NCBI GenBank assembly: GCA_040285745.1
Contig: JAUFOR010000005.1
Span: 496,001-560,000, forward strand
From: Barthelona sp. PCE
Taxonomy: Eukaryota > Metamonada: BaSk clade
DNA: 64,000 bases
Direction of reading: 5' to 3'
The notes beneath the pieces were generated by a model. It was not told where the DNA came from. It made no database searches and was given only the letters and a program-made list of their open reading frames with translations. This document shows positions 9,901 to 19,557 of this stretch, piece by piece (positions within the stretch are counted from its first letter, which is position 1; every line of letters begins with the position of its first letter). Position numbers and translations under genes: made by a program.

Positions 9901-10893
9901 TTGAAAAATGAGTCCATCAGATCTAAAAACACATATTAGGTCAGAAAAACGAATATAAATAATCTTATTTCTTGCAAATGTATCATAGATAGTGAAATCG
10001 TTTAGAAGTTGTTTAAAATTAAGATTATTTGGACAAAGAAAGACTTTAAGCCCTGTTTCGATTGACCACACGCCATAATCTGCCATGATAAACTTCTCAT
10101 TGGGTGATATTTTAATGAAACTACGCTTTTTCCTTGGGTTATTGTTAGGTATTACATGTAGAGGAGATTTAATATTGTCTTCCAAATGAAATATCATAAT
10201 TAAATCTGTTGAGGCGATTGCAACATAGTTTTCTGTTCCAAACCCAAATCTGAACTGATGAGGATTATCAATCCTGCAAACTATATGTGATTTTCTTGAG
10301 GTTCTCAAATTTTTGTGAACAATTCCACTCCCAAATGATGTTTCGCTTCCTGAAATATAAACACAAAAAGAATCATTAAAAAATGCTGTTGTACTATGAT
10401 GCTTATCTGCAAAATCAAAGTTGTTGCTTCTAAAACGTCCATCAATAGAAAGAACCGTAGTATCCTGCAATCTTGTGTGAGATATTCTAAATCGATTTTT
10501 GTACAAAGATTGAATATTATTGAATGTACCTTTAAATATTGGTTTATGCTGAGCTACCATTCTATTTTGACTCAAACTCCAAATACAAGCTGTATTTTCT
10601 AGGTTTATAAAGCATATTAAGTCACCATCATCGGAAACACTGCATATTTTAGTGCTGCTCAACGTTATCCTTGCTAATTCTTCTCCAGTTGAGGTTGAAA
10701 ATACTAATATACCATCCCCTTGGGCCAAGCAGCACGCAATATACTCTTGATTGTGTGAAAAATTGGCGTATTTGACTTGTACATTCAACTCGATAATTCT
10801 AATAATTTCTTTATCAAAAAAATGCCTGATATTTGGAACCAATACGGTTCGAAAAAGCTCAATCTTCTCCCCTACAACGCGTATCTTAAGCAT
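6982..10893 (-). CDS. propeller-like / coiled-coil / protein kinase fusion
   Basis: A 1,303-residue protein in three parts. Residues 1 to about 420 look like a divergent beta-propeller (repeating short strands, for example TACIWSLSQNRMVA). Residues about 435-490 form a coiled coil built from 11-residue repeats of the form EQITxMKxQND. Residues about 800-1010 are a protein kinase: LLRDLKPQNVL (catalytic loop, near residue 901), LCDFGVS (DFG, near 927), GFVAPEV (APE, near 950), then SDVFALGKTLLYLFG. The catalytic loop has Leu in place of the usual His of HRD, but Asp, Lys and Asn are kept, so it may be active. No clear glycine-rich loop is seen. A basic patch (KKRRRKRKK) lies near residue 690. 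The C-terminal 290 residues are helical and unassigned. Base composition changes sharply between the AT-rich propeller half and the GC-richer kinase half. Confidence 0.85.
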   Translation of the reverse strand: MLKIRVVGEKIELFRTVLVPNIRHFFDKEIIRIIELNVQVKYANFSHNQEYIACCLAQGDGILVFSTSTGEELARITLSSTKICSVSDDGDLICFINLENTACIWSLSQNRMVAQHKPIFKGTFNNIQSLYKNRFRISHTRLQDTTVLSIDGRFRSNNFDFADKHHSTTAFFNDSFCVYISGSETSFGSGIVHKNLRTSRKSHIVCRIDNPHQFRFGFGTENYVAIASTDLIMIFHLEDNIKSPLHVIPNNNPRKKRSFIKISPNEKFIMADYGVWSIETGLKVFLCPNNLNFKQLLNDFTIYDTFARNKIIYIRFSDLICVFRSDGLIFQVEYVSACDCIKHNDHIFIFHDSNCVCITPRNNVLQLSLSFLDSSVSDVILNQVDPIVFKITTNTGSRYLYNWQPDGKGEHALCTTDLSIVTMSNRLAAMDVLVNSKIVEMEAMFREQITAMKQQNDEQITTMKKQNDEQISSMKNLYDEQITSMQQKHAEEQAITNMKLNTALTTLATVVADSGASDVEKLRIYISKCCVTLSLITLPSYTAIHDLSANIAPDGMQKLADGLNECIIFYTNMKAVKRSHKFISSLSETVKQRFQAIVDQYPLAGVLSEDTFLTMQDEVSKYDEHFKFMDKCASSDLFIAFSQCLLLTDITSALAPLTESCTALLQQMEQFKEVQLAQQKKRRRKRKKLDTPVDINKLNSLESRLKRYTLRLQRVVDDRFTNAKAALGAELSSLRSQLDQLRYDVSLSVNCESLLEKLHLDNIAFPFPPTVISSALYLNGEFEHMSLDNCIIKQDDKLLKCFCVSDEYDGDYELNIKTLRKELRVLTKTSPCIVSLKNVVFVASLEENELYVDFVCLELERAPFDLFDYVARFPDISSETRNSLAHQLVQCVFFVHANGILLRDLKPQNVLVFCDDDGSNPTVKLCDFGVSVDTAQTLLGTTMVGTVGFVAPEVLSYGQPHTTMSDVFALGKTLLYLFGSNTTHSDLFNRCITLLPHYRPSIFELALHEWKTSGGGGLRDNIVRHALSKQDLSPIAYEQRSDEPLDAFFIRVFGDFTSFMDSDEFFGVRLKTDGDEMSLECFADYIQSNTLLPAFCEASALALVGFVYSCLIFGVPVDDSQIGNFLLNAISKDHSELLSEDVFSRVYPSIYASMNIEKDHSVAESFFKENANLELSARLHRAFHATNFAAAHFTGMSFHDVKNIVCREPSISAAAVCDCLKYDDAVPVDIREQLEAMLADMTGECIKKVAEWLFGDYRSVHDISVVLQPSALLGVSVGLAEHVLRVPDSARRMKVEILRISLN
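9438..9560 (-). repeat. 33-bp coding repeat (11-residue coiled-coil units)
   Basis: About four consecutive units encode EQITAMKQQND, EQITTMKKQND, EQISSMKNLYD and EQITSMQQKHA. The 33-bp period equals one 11-residue (hendecad) coiled-coil turn set, so the repeat probably extends a rod between the propeller and kinase parts. Confidence 0.8.
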
Positions 10894-11570
10894 TTTGAAA
10901 CAAAGACAATTGGTTCAAAAAGGAGAAAATAGGTAAAACGCTTTAAATGTCGATTTCACTAATATATCGCGTGAGTGGTGGTGATTTACCGTTAAACAGA
11001 ACCACTGAACACAAACATTGATCGTAAATCATTCTATACTGCAACTTAGAATTCAGTTTTTCAATGCCGCAGTACAAGCAAGCCCTTCGTTTGTAACACT
11101 ATTTCAGACACATGGATACATCAAAACACCTTTGCTTATGGTGCAAAATTTGTGAGATAGCTCCTATCTCAACACTCTTCAATTCAGCCACAAACACTTA
11201 TACGATGTACATCTACAACACAATAGACGAACTTAACCGGCCCTAAAATGCTGACCCTAGTTCAAAAATGCCATATAAGGTGTAGAAAATTGTTTACATC
11301 TTCCACAGTCTTTACATCTATATCAGTCATGTGTAACATCTTAAACTTCATATATTTTACCATCTTTGTGTAAGATATGTGCCTAATCATTAGTACTATA
11401 CAATGATCCTTTTTTGATAAATGTTTTTGATGACGCAATTATCATTCAATATCGGAAGAGTTTTAATCAAAATTCAAGGTATACTTCGTATCAAGCAGAT
11501 TCACTATTCCTTCTGCCTGTTATTAGTATTTCAACTTTTTATGGAAAGAAAACAGTTGTTTCTGTAGAAA
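10894..11570. other. intergenic region between divergent genes
   Basis: Apart from the initiator-like element of the kinase fusion gene at its left end, no gene, tRNA or conserved structure is seen. Short open frames here lack coding character. Confidence 0.6.
10914..10929 (-). promoter_or_regulatory. pyrimidine-rich initiator-like element of the kinase fusion gene
   Basis: On the minus strand TTTTCTCCTTTTTGAA lies about 20 nt upstream of the ATG at 10893, matching the elements at 558 and 5300. Confidence 0.45.
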
Positions 11571-12521
11571 ATGGACTACGGCAGCATCGGAGGGGCAGAT
11601 GTGAAACCATGTGACACTAACTCTAGCTTTTTATTTTTCGTTAAGACAGTTTTTGACATTTCTGTAAGCATTGCGACGTATTACAACATTTATTTGAGCT
11701 TGGTACAGGGAAAATCTTTTCGTAGTACGAATAACTTGTTCAGTTCAGTCTTATTGAGCATATTTCTCGCTCTTCCACTTATTCTGGGTGCTTTCAAATG
11801 GTTAAGAACGGAAGTCGTGGTAGGGCACATGGGTCTGACGGCGTCAGCCATCCTCGATATTGCTCTGTTGGCGGTATTAATGACCTGCTGCGTGTTTGGC
11901 AGTAACAAAAGTGTCTTGCTTACCACGCTGGTATTAGTCCTGCTCAGCAAATGCGTGATGCCATCAACCAGGTACTCTTGGTGGAGCATGTCCCTACATG
12001 AAGGCAGGGATCTCATTACTAGACTCAAAAGCGAGAAGCCCATCTTAAAGCACGGTTTTTACCAGTCAGTATCCCGATTCAATACAGTTGAGGAGTTCAC
12101 CATTGATTCTATCGTGGACCACACAGAGGACTGCGATATTCCAACCAGTTCACCAATGTATTTACTGCAAGTTGGAACCAGTTTTAGTCCTGGTGATAAG
12201 TTCACAGAGGATCTTGAGGAGTATTTCCTCAGAAAGAGCGAGCGGGAGTATACCGGGGGAAAGGTGCAGATGAAGTGGGGTGTGCAGCAATCTCTTAAAT
12301 CGCTTGAGAAAGTCAAGAAGTTTTTAATTGTGATTTCTCAGAAGAGTACCGGGTTTGTCGGTATTAAATGGTGCATCATGCTACTTCTGGCGCCATGTCA
12401 GCTGTGGTACACGTCCCGGATCTCGTGTAACGCAGGTGTGCTAAAGCTGAAAATGATTAAAAAGTACTACTGTCATGAAGACGGTCCTAAATCAGTTGAG
12501 CGCTATTACCATTACAACTAA
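11571..12521 (+). CDS. multi-pass membrane protein, unknown
   Basis: 316 residues from an ATG in a frame without interruptions. There are about four hydrophobic segments in the N-terminal half (roughly residues 20-45, 58-77, 85-112 and 114-128), then a soluble region with acidic and Ser/Lys-rich parts (residues about 145-262), then one more hydrophobic segment (IKWCIMLLLAPCQLW, about 263-277) and a basic C-terminus. No family is recognised. It lies just upstream of the tandem giant-gene duplication but outside it, because the left breakpoint at 12535 is 13 nt after its stop. Confidence 0.65.
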   Translation: MDYGSIGGADVKPCDTNSSFLFFVKTVFDISVSIATYYNIYLSLVQGKSFRSTNNLFSSVLLSIFLALPLILGAFKWLRTEVVVGHMGLTASAILDIALLAVLMTCCVFGSNKSVLLTTLVLVLLSKCVMPSTRYSWWSMSLHEGRDLITRLKSEKPILKHGFYQSVSRFNTVEEFTIDSIVDHTEDCDIPTSSPMYLLQVGTSFSPGDKFTEDLEEYFLRKSEREYTGGKVQMKWGVQQSLKSLEKVKKFLIVISQKSTGFVGIKWCIMLLLAPCQLWYTSRISCNAGVLKLKMIKKYYCHEDGPKSVERYYHYN

Positions 12522-12534
12522 CTTTGTGGAGTTG

Positions 12535-13206
12535 TATTGTTTATAGTGTTATTAAACAGGAATCACGAATTTATTATTAGAAAAAGTAACAAAAGGCGAC
12601 TACTCAGAAACGTTGTTTATATACCCGAAAATAGACTGAGTACGCAGCTTGTTGAACGTGTACATTGGCCATGAAAAAGCTTAGAAAGAGGATATTCGGT
12701 TAAGCAGTGCAGTATGCGTATCGATATGCAGGTGGTGCCACACAGGTTTCAATCAGAGAAATGAACTAATTTACAGAATAAAACTCATTGTTCAAAGAGT
12801 ATATGCAGAAAATATTGAATCTTTGCAAAGTATAGTGATTTAGGGATATAAAATGCATCCACAGGTGTTAACATCAGTATAGTTGCGAATAAAGCTGAAG
12901 CTTGTTTCTCAGATTTCGTTGTGAAATTCTTTCTTTACTTCGATCGTATGAGTGATTGCACTTGTTAAATATCTTATACAGGGGGGTTTATGTGGGGTTT
13001 ATCTTTGAATGTGGGTCATATGCGCTTGCATCTGGGCTATATGACGAATTATAATTTTATAACTGCGTATATTCGGATCTAGTATATTTTGCAGTGCTCA
13101 TACATTTTATAATATCCTAAAAGGCGCATTTACTTATTTAAATGAAGTGGAATGATGATTTATGATGTTTTTGATTTGATCATCTTTTTCAAGCTTTGTT
13201 TGTGTA
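12535..13206. other. duplicated upstream region of giant gene A
   Basis: Non-coding and AT-rich. It contains no frame of interest. It is repeated at 19558-20180 upstream of giant gene B. The copies differ by a few substitutions and one indel of about 49 nt near 12610-12660, present in A and missing in B. Both end in the same TCATCTTTTTCAAGC stretch before the start codon, so the two genes probably share promoter control. Confidence 0.8.
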
Positions 13207-16200
13207 ATGTCCCTGTTGGAGAATATTCAACGGTGGGTGGCTGCACTTCATGTACTGGATGAACCATTAGAGAAGTTGAAACAAGTTTCATTCTCATTTA
13301 CTTCATTAGAAATACATATTAATGAATCGAATAGCTTTAAATTTGATTTGACTTGTGAAAACACTAATCAATCTGCCACAATTCAATTTGATTATTATAA
13401 TGAGTATACATACAATACTGAACAAACTAATGCAAGATCACCAACACTTTTAGATGTTTTCTGCTTATATATTGGTTTTAAGTTGATCATTAGTAACCCT
13501 AGAATTCATTCGTTAACGAAATGGATTTGCTTTTTGCTGTATAGAAGCGTTTCATTACCAGAAGAAATTGGTTTAAGAGTTTTTGATTCAATTGAAATTG
13601 AGAAGCTGCTCAAATCTGTCAGTCCTTGGAGTGGAGATATTACTATTGTGGTTGAAAATCTTGTATCTCTGTATTCTTCATTTATTTCTGACTTTCAAAG
13701 GCATTTTATCTCCCTATTGGCGGCATCTGGCTTTTTTTCTCTTTTTCCATATGAAAGAACTGGGTTTAAAACGTTTTGGAGTGCATTAAATTCTGGATCG
13801 TTGGATTCATCAGAAACAACCAAATTTATAATATGCAGGAATGTTGAAAGTTTGCATACTGTTCTTCTTTATGATAATCTATGTCCAGAACTTGACTTTT
13901 CTGATTGTTCAGATCCTGAAACCGTTAAGATTATTATGGAATCGATTGGAACATCTGAAGTTAATATTCCTTTTGATTTTGGAAACAATAATCAACATTC
14001 TGAAGAGGATAGCATTCTAACAAGTGCCTTTAAAAAAAAAAAGATTTGGTCACTTTTATCGAAACATGTTGACATTTATGAATCATATCCACCATTTTTT
14101 GAGTTAGAACTTCATGAAAAGCTTAATTTCCTGAGAGGATTTGTCTCAGATTCAAAAATTTCTGACCACAATGTTAGAATAAGCTTGAACATTGCTAGTG
14201 AGGGTTCTGATGAAGCTGTAATGAAAGCTATATGGTCAAACACCAGAAGACCCGTTGATCTATTCATAAATGATGATGAATCAGTTGATATTGATTTGTT
14301 TAAGTTCATTCCCGTTTTTGAAACTTTCGATTTTTTTCATCTTTCAGACTCCATTGTTGGTAATATTATTGAAAAATTTATGGAACGTCCTGGTTATCAT
14401 AATTACATCAACATTAATAGAGTATGGTCGTGTTTAAGATGCAAAGTTGCAGCTCACAGAATTGTATTACATAATCATGAAGTAAGAGACTTTTTTAGGT
14501 CTTCCTTTTCAGATGATGACCAAGCATTACATATAGATCCTTTTTATTCAGAGGACGTGCATCCTGAACAGCAAGAACTTAAAGATATTTATCAGCGTGA
14601 ATATGATCGAATTATTGCTAGTGAATCTGAAATATCTCAGATAAATGAAACACTTTCTAAAACCAAGTTATATCGGCATGAAAAGAAGAATAAGTTTGAT
14701 TTTCTTATCTTTTTTTTTGTTAATCAGTTAATTGATTTTACTTCAAAAGATCCGTTAATGCAAATTGTTATCAATATTGTATTTCAGGGATATCCACCTT
14801 TAGATGATTTTAGCCACTTTCCAGACGTACGCTTCCAAAATTTTATGTTAAATATTTATAAGCAAATTCATAAAGATGATTTCATTTTTCGGTTTTGTTT
14901 TATATTATTCTCTTTCATTCCATTTTCACATGTGAAGAACTCCATAAAGATATTCCTTGGTTTAGATAGTGATAGACACATGCTTATTCAAAAAATTCAG
15001 AGAGATTATTGGTATTTGTTTTTCAATACATGGTCAAACATCAGTTCACCATTGATAGATTGTTTAGAATTTAAATCTCCATATCTCACTATACTTGCTA
15101 GCTCTTTTTGGGACCCATCGTACATTACTCCAGTTGTTCAGCCAGTTTTGTTTAAAATTTTGTGGTACACAACCTGTAATCCTTCAAATTTATTGCAGCA
15201 TTGCTGGGATACTGTTCTGCAAGTGTGTGATCCTGTTCCAATGTTTTATTCTGGTGGGAGTTCAAAGTTAAGCCCACTTCACCTTGTTCTTTATCTTGAA
15301 GCTTCCTCAGCAAAATATGTACAACATTTAAGTAGGGAAAGCTGCATAAGAATACTTTCAAATCTATGTTCCTTTAGTACTTCTGAGCACGTTAAACGAT
15401 GGTGGGAATCCATTTCAGCCCGTTTTAATCCAATTTTGTTCAGTTATGGAAACAATTTGAGGAATTTTGATTTTGTCAAGTGCTTTATCCCCCAAAACTT
15501 TGAATCTTTGGATAAACAGCTATGTATTGATACCATTATATCTGTTAAGCATAAATATTATGTTGAGATGTCAAAAGATTCAGTTTTAGATATAGTTGAG
15601 AGTTTTACCTCAGCTGACACTTTGTATGTCGATATGAGCAACATAGATCAGGAAACTGGATTGAGTGTTATACGCTCATTTATCAAGGAACGCTTTGGAA
15701 TGAACTGGGATATTGAACTGTTAGAGAAATTATTCCATTCTTTCCTTAACAGTAATCATGAAATGGTTGACAGTATCAAATTTGATAAAACGCACATTAG
15801 TTATTGGGCTTTTTCATTAATTTTTTTAGAGAATCCAAATACTCAGTTTTTCAAAAAACAATCTTCTACTTTATTTTCCAATCCTATAAATCAGATTAAA
15901 TATTCGCAATTTAGAGATTTTATTTCCTCTTATTTTGATAATTCGGATGATTTTACTTCATTATCAGGAATTAAAAATGCTGTGCTGAAGTTTGAAGAAG
16001 AACATTGTTTTATGCCAATTATTCAGAACCAAATGGGATTGTTTAATATGCGCGTGATTAATAATTTGCAGAGTATGAAAATTGTCATAGATAAGCAGAA
16101 TTTTGTTGAATTTCTCAAATTTTTAGTGAATCAAGTGATGGTTTTTGAAGAAGATATCAGCAATTTGTGGAATTCATTCAAACATAACAAGTATTACATG

Positions 16201-19200
16201 GAAATTATGTGTGAAAACGAGGATATATTCAACCTTTTTGCTTCAAATCTTCAGCTCCAAGATTGTTCACATTTGGTTGATGATCAATGCTCCAAATTAC
16301 TTTGTTTCGGAGCATCTCTCAACGATCACGATAGATCTACATTATGGCAGCTTTTGCCGTTTAACGTTGACGCGATTATTAAATGTGATGATGAAAACAA
16401 AGAGGATGTATTCAAAAAATTTGCACCCCTGTTAAAGGTCGCTGACTGTATGCACCTTGAGAAAGCTGATTGTTTAGATTTGCTTACTATGGGATCAAAA
16501 ACTTTCAATTTTAATCACAGTATGTTGTGGCACATTCTTCCTTCGCCTTTAAAAGCAGTTTTTAATGAAAAGAATATTTGCAATGAATGCTTCAAATACA
16601 TCACTCTTACATATTGTGCCGACTTTAATGTGAAGCAGTATGTAATTCCTTACAACGATATATTAACTATGACTGAATGTTTGTATCTTAAAGTTGAAGA
16701 CTGTTCCGATATTCACTCTAAGTTGTTTGAGTGGAGAGACTTTAATCATTTATTTTTGACTTATGTTCCAATTATCAATAGATCACACCTAATGGATCTT
16801 TCTGACGAAGATCTAATAACTGTATGTAAGAACATTTTGAAGTTCTCCGTCGAACATCCGAACAGCATCTCTGTAAGTCTTTGGAATGATATGAACGATT
16901 GTGTTAAGCTTGTTAAGTTCCTCGATTATGATTCCTACATGGCCAACAAGCATCTAATTAGGCCCAACGACTATGATACGCTACATCATAAGTACATTGT
17001 TAAAATTCTTAAATTTAAACTCAATGATGAAGAAGATAAACGACGTAGGTGGAAGTACATGTCGTACATCCGAAACCCCTTGCAGAGTATTCTGAATGAC
17101 GTAAAGAAGAATGAAGTTGACGATACAGTGAACAGAGAGAAGTTGCAGTTGTTCATGGATTCTGTAGATTTCTGCTTCCAATCCAACTTTCATAATTTAA
17201 CGAGTGACGAACAAGAAGTACTCAGACTGTACTTGACCACTATCGAATCAAAAGAACTGTTGAAGGTTTTAAGAAAGCTGAAAGAACTCTCTGTCGATCT
17301 CAAGTATCTGATGGATCTTTCTGACAAAGATCTAACAACTGTATGTGAGAAAATCTTGAAGTTCTCCGTCAAACATCCCAAAAGTATCTCTGTAAGTCTT
17401 TGGAATGATATGAACGATTGTGTTAAGCTTGTTAAGTTCCTCGATTATGATTCCTACGTGGCCAACAAGCATCTAATTAGGCCCAACGACTATGATACAC
17501 TTGAACACGAATACATTGTCAAGATTTTACTTTTTGAACTCAATGAGGAAGATGCTAAGAAGCGTTGGAAGTACATATCATACATTCGCAATCCTCTAAA
17601 ATCCATTCTTAGACGTTCAATTGAGGATGATGATCAGCTGTTACAGTTAATCCTTCCATCATTAGAATTGTTCATCCAATCAAACTTTCACAACCTCAAC
17701 ATCGAAGAAGAGGATCTTCTCATTGATTATTTCGCCTCATTGACGGCCAAAGAGCGCTATGAAGTACTGAAAAAACTGAAAGAACTCTCTGTTGATCTCA
17801 AGTACTTAAAAAGATCCACCACCAATATTCACACTAGAATCATTTCTTATGCTGACTGTCATCCCGATGATAAGTTCTATGATAAAATTTGTAGTCATGC
17901 AGAAGAGTTTAAAAATGAGACAGAGATACAATCTACAAGTTCCACGTTGATTAACAATCATTTTGTTGTCAATAACAACAGCGCCATAGGATTTTACGAG
18001 AAAAAAGATCGTGAGCAATTCAGCAGCAATGATTGCTTTGTTTTCTTTTCCGTTATTCATACAATATTGTTCTTCTTCTGTATTGCATTAGTTTATTCAT
18101 TCATCGCATATGGTTCAAAAAGTATATTCAAAACCAATTTGTTGATTCATTCAGAAGATTTTTTTTTTAATGGTGAAATGGATGGTAAAACATACATAGG
18201 CAAGTTTTCATTGATAGCTTTAGGAATATCTTTGATGTTAACAATTTTCTTTGGTTTGTTTTCCAAAAACTCTCATGTTGGTTGGGGATACACATACAAA
18301 GTTTTTAGGTATATTTCATTAATTATTATCGTTGTCAACATTGAAAGAAATTGTTTTTTTGGCATTCACACTCTTTATGCATTGATAACTTTACTACTAT
18401 GCATTTGGAGCCCTGAGCTAGCACTATCATGGTTTATGTTCTCAATTGTTCCTCTTTTACATTGGACAAACTGGTGGAATGATTTCAACGTTGTTGGATC
18501 CTTTTTCTTCGGTTCTATGGTCAGCACGGTTATAGCTACAATATTTCAGCTTTACATAACCAGTTTGGCTATTCTGATTTTATTCGTTGCTTCTGTTCCT
18601 ACCGCACTTTGGGATCTAAAAATGACTGGTTGTGTGTTTTACATCTACTTTTCAATTCTAATACTTGTTTTAGAACTTTTGAATTTTCTTGAGGTGTTTA
18701 TTATTGCAAAAGGTAGAAATGTTTGTAAGACTGAAAATTGTAACTTGCAAATCTGTATTAAAAACGAATATGATAGTGTTCCAATTAACAAACATCATTT
18801 GTTACATTTTCCAAAGAATCACAGTCATTTTTACACGTTAATCAACAGTGAGCACAAGAGGTTTTGGTTTTGGTTTCCTTTTCTTCAGGTTTTGGGTCAT
18901 CCGCAGAAGTTTAAGCAACAATCAATGATTACATATGATGAATATGTTGATGACAAACAGGAAGAAGGTTCATTTTATACGTTTAAAAACACAATAAGAA
19001 CGTATGACTATGATGTTTATGGTATTCACACAATTTTGAAACTTCTTCTCGAAACAGAAAAAAATATCCCTAATGTAGAAGTACATATTGTTGTTTTGTC
19101 ATATGAAAAAGATGTCAAATCAATAATTCCACGTTTCAAAGATGCTTTAGAGTGCTTTAAGCCAGATTTTGACATTGAAGATACATATATTGGAATACCA

Positions 19201-19380
19201 ACAACTGGCATTAAAAAAACGGATGAAGATCCTAAAGATTGGAAAACTGTAACGTTTATCCTACATAATGATGATTTTGGTGTTATTCCACTATTTGTAC
19301 AATTCATCGTACTACCTCAGCCTCAGGATAACCAGCCAACAGACAGTAATTCTATTATTCCTTCAGATTCACCGGTATAG
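13207..19380 (+). CDS. giant membrane protein, tandem paralog A
   Basis: 2,057 residues from the ATG at 13207; no family is recognised. There is no signal peptide. About 1,600 N-terminal residues are helical and soluble-looking, followed by 6-8 hydrophobic segments (about residues 1610-1840, e.g. VIHTILFFFCIALVYSF, ALITLLLCIW) and a soluble C-terminal domain of about 215 residues containing FWFWFPFLQVLGHP and HIVVLSYEKDV. A 173-residue module beginning MDLSDEDLITVC occurs twice in tandem (16792-17808), whereas paralog B has one. The first 264 residues differ from B by only three substitutions (V/L, D/N, F/Y), but the membrane and C-terminal parts are strongly diverged. All coding indels seen between the near-identical parts are multiples of three, so both copies appear to be under selection. 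Topology and function are inference. Confidence 0.9.
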   Translation: MSLLENIQRWVAALHVLDEPLEKLKQVSFSFTSLEIHINESNSFKFDLTCENTNQSATIQFDYYNEYTYNTEQTNARSPTLLDVFCLYIGFKLIISNPRIHSLTKWICFLLYRSVSLPEEIGLRVFDSIEIEKLLKSVSPWSGDITIVVENLVSLYSSFISDFQRHFISLLAASGFFSLFPYERTGFKTFWSALNSGSLDSSETTKFIICRNVESLHTVLLYDNLCPELDFSDCSDPETVKIIMESIGTSEVNIPFDFGNNNQHSEEDSILTSAFKKKKIWSLLSKHVDIYESYPPFFELELHEKLNFLRGFVSDSKISDHNVRISLNIASEGSDEAVMKAIWSNTRRPVDLFINDDESVDIDLFKFIPVFETFDFFHLSDSIVGNIIEKFMERPGYHNYININRVWSCLRCKVAAHRIVLHNHEVRDFFRSSFSDDDQALHIDPFYSEDVHPEQQELKDIYQREYDRIIASESEISQINETLSKTKLYRHEKKNKFDFLIFFFVNQLIDFTSKDPLMQIVINIVFQGYPPLDDFSHFPDVRFQNFMLNIYKQIHKDDFIFRFCFILFSFIPFSHVKNSIKIFLGLDSDRHMLIQKIQRDYWYLFFNTWSNISSPLIDCLEFKSPYLTILASSFWDPSYITPVVQPVLFKILWYTTCNPSNLLQHCWDTVLQVCDPVPMFYSGGSSKLSPLHLVLYLEASSAKYVQHLSRESCIRILSNLCSFSTSEHVKRWWESISARFNPILFSYGNNLRNFDFVKCFIPQNFESLDKQLCIDTIISVKHKYYVEMSKDSVLDIVESFTSADTLYVDMSNIDQETGLSVIRSFIKERFGMNWDIELLEKLFHSFLNSNHEMVDSIKFDKTHISYWAFSLIFLENPNTQFFKKQSSTLFSNPINQIKYSQFRDFISSYFDNSDDFTSLSGIKNAVLKFEEEHCFMPIIQNQMGLFNMRVINNLQSMKIVIDKQNFVEFLKFLVNQVMVFEEDISNLWNSFKHNKYYMEIMCENEDIFNLFASNLQLQDCSHLVDDQCSKLLCFGASLNDHDRSTLWQLLPFNVDAIIKCDDENKEDVFKKFAPLLKVADCMHLEKADCLDLLTMGSKTFNFNHSMLWHILPSPLKAVFNEKNICNECFKYITLTYCADFNVKQYVIPYNDILTMTECLYLKVEDCSDIHSKLFEWRDFNHLFLTYVPIINRSHLMDLSDEDLITVCKNILKFSVEHPNSISVSLWNDMNDCVKLVKFLDYDSYMANKHLIRPNDYDTLHHKYIVKILKFKLNDEEDKRRRWKYMSYIRNPLQSILNDVKKNEVDDTVNREKLQLFMDSVDFCFQSNFHNLTSDEQEVLRLYLTTIESKELLKVLRKLKELSVDLKYLMDLSDKDLTTVCEKILKFSVKHPKSISVSLWNDMNDCVKLVKFLDYDSYVANKHLIRPNDYDTLEHEYIVKILLFELNEEDAKKRWKYISYIRNPLKSILRRSIEDDDQLLQLILPSLELFIQSNFHNLNIEEEDLLIDYFASLTAKERYEVLKKLKELSVDLKYLKRSTTNIHTRIISYADCHPDDKFYDKICSHAEEFKNETEIQSTSSTLINNHFVVNNNSAIGFYEKKDREQFSSNDCFVFFSVIHTILFFFCIALVYSFIAYGSKSIFKTNLLIHSEDFFFNGEMDGKTYIGKFSLIALGISLMLTIFFGLFSKNSHVGWGYTYKVFRYISLIIIVVNIERNCFFGIHTLYALITLLLCIWSPELALSWFMFSIVPLLHWTNWWNDFNVVGSFFFGSMVSTVIATIFQLYITSLAILILFVASVPTALWDLKMTGCVFYIYFSILILVLELLNFLEVFIIAKGRNVCKTENCNLQICIKNEYDSVPINKHHLLHFPKNHSHFYTLINSEHKRFWFWFPFLQVLGHPQKFKQQSMITYDEYVDDKQEEGSFYTFKNTIRTYDYDVYGIHTILKLLLETEKNIPNVEVHIVVLSYEKDVKSIIPRFKDALECFKPDFDIEDTYIGIPTTGIKKTDEDPKDWKTVTFILHNDDFGVIPLFVQFIVLPQPQDNQPTDSNSIIPSDSPV
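16792..17310 (+). repeat. internal 519-bp module, first copy
   Basis: Encodes 173 residues from MDLSDEDLITVC to KELSVDLKYL. The next 498 bp repeat it with the same beginning and end; a stretch of about 90 bp around SLWNDMNDCVKLVKFLDYDS is nearly identical between the two. Confidence 0.9.
17311..17808 (+). repeat. internal module, second copy
   Basis: Begins MDLSDKDLTTVC and ends KELSVDLKYL, 166 residues. It is in frame with the first copy and is absent as a second copy from paralog B, so the duplication either happened in A after the gene duplicated or was lost in B. Confidence 0.9.
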
Positions 19381-19421
19381 AATTTGCTTTGCCAGAGATC
19401 GCATTCATAGTTTATCCGAAA

Positions 19422-19557
19422 AATATGTGTACTGCAACAACCTAGTAAACTATTCCGTTTATTTGGACAACAGTGTTTGAATCCACTGAGCTACTCTTCA
19501 TCAAACTCACCGTATTCATCCTCATCGAAAACATCATCATCAACCTCGACAACAACG
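19422..19557 (-). pseudogene. fossil of MFS transporter 3' end at duplication junction
   Basis: This stretch matches 25978-26113, which is the 3' flank and last 22 codons of the MFS gene on the minus strand. The stop codon at 19491-19493 corresponds to the real stop at 26047-26049. At 19557 the match ends abruptly and copy B of the duplication begins. It is a leftover of the segment edge, not a gene. Confidence 0.9.

Larger units (their letters stand above)
12535..19557. repeat. tandem segmental duplication, copy A
   Basis: Copy A spans 7,023 bp: 672 bp of upstream non-coding sequence, the whole 2,057-residue gene, its 3' flank and a 67-nt fossil of the transporter gene end. Copy B starts immediately after it at 19558 with the same TATTGTTTATA sequence. 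The upstream non-coding part is nearly identical to that of copy B except for a deletion of about 49 nt in B. Confidence 0.95.

Noticed and set aside
14440-14510. BTB/POZ domain in the giant proteins (KVAAHRIVLHNHEVRDFF)
   Set aside because: One BTB-like string is not enough; the rest of the domain pattern is not recognisable.
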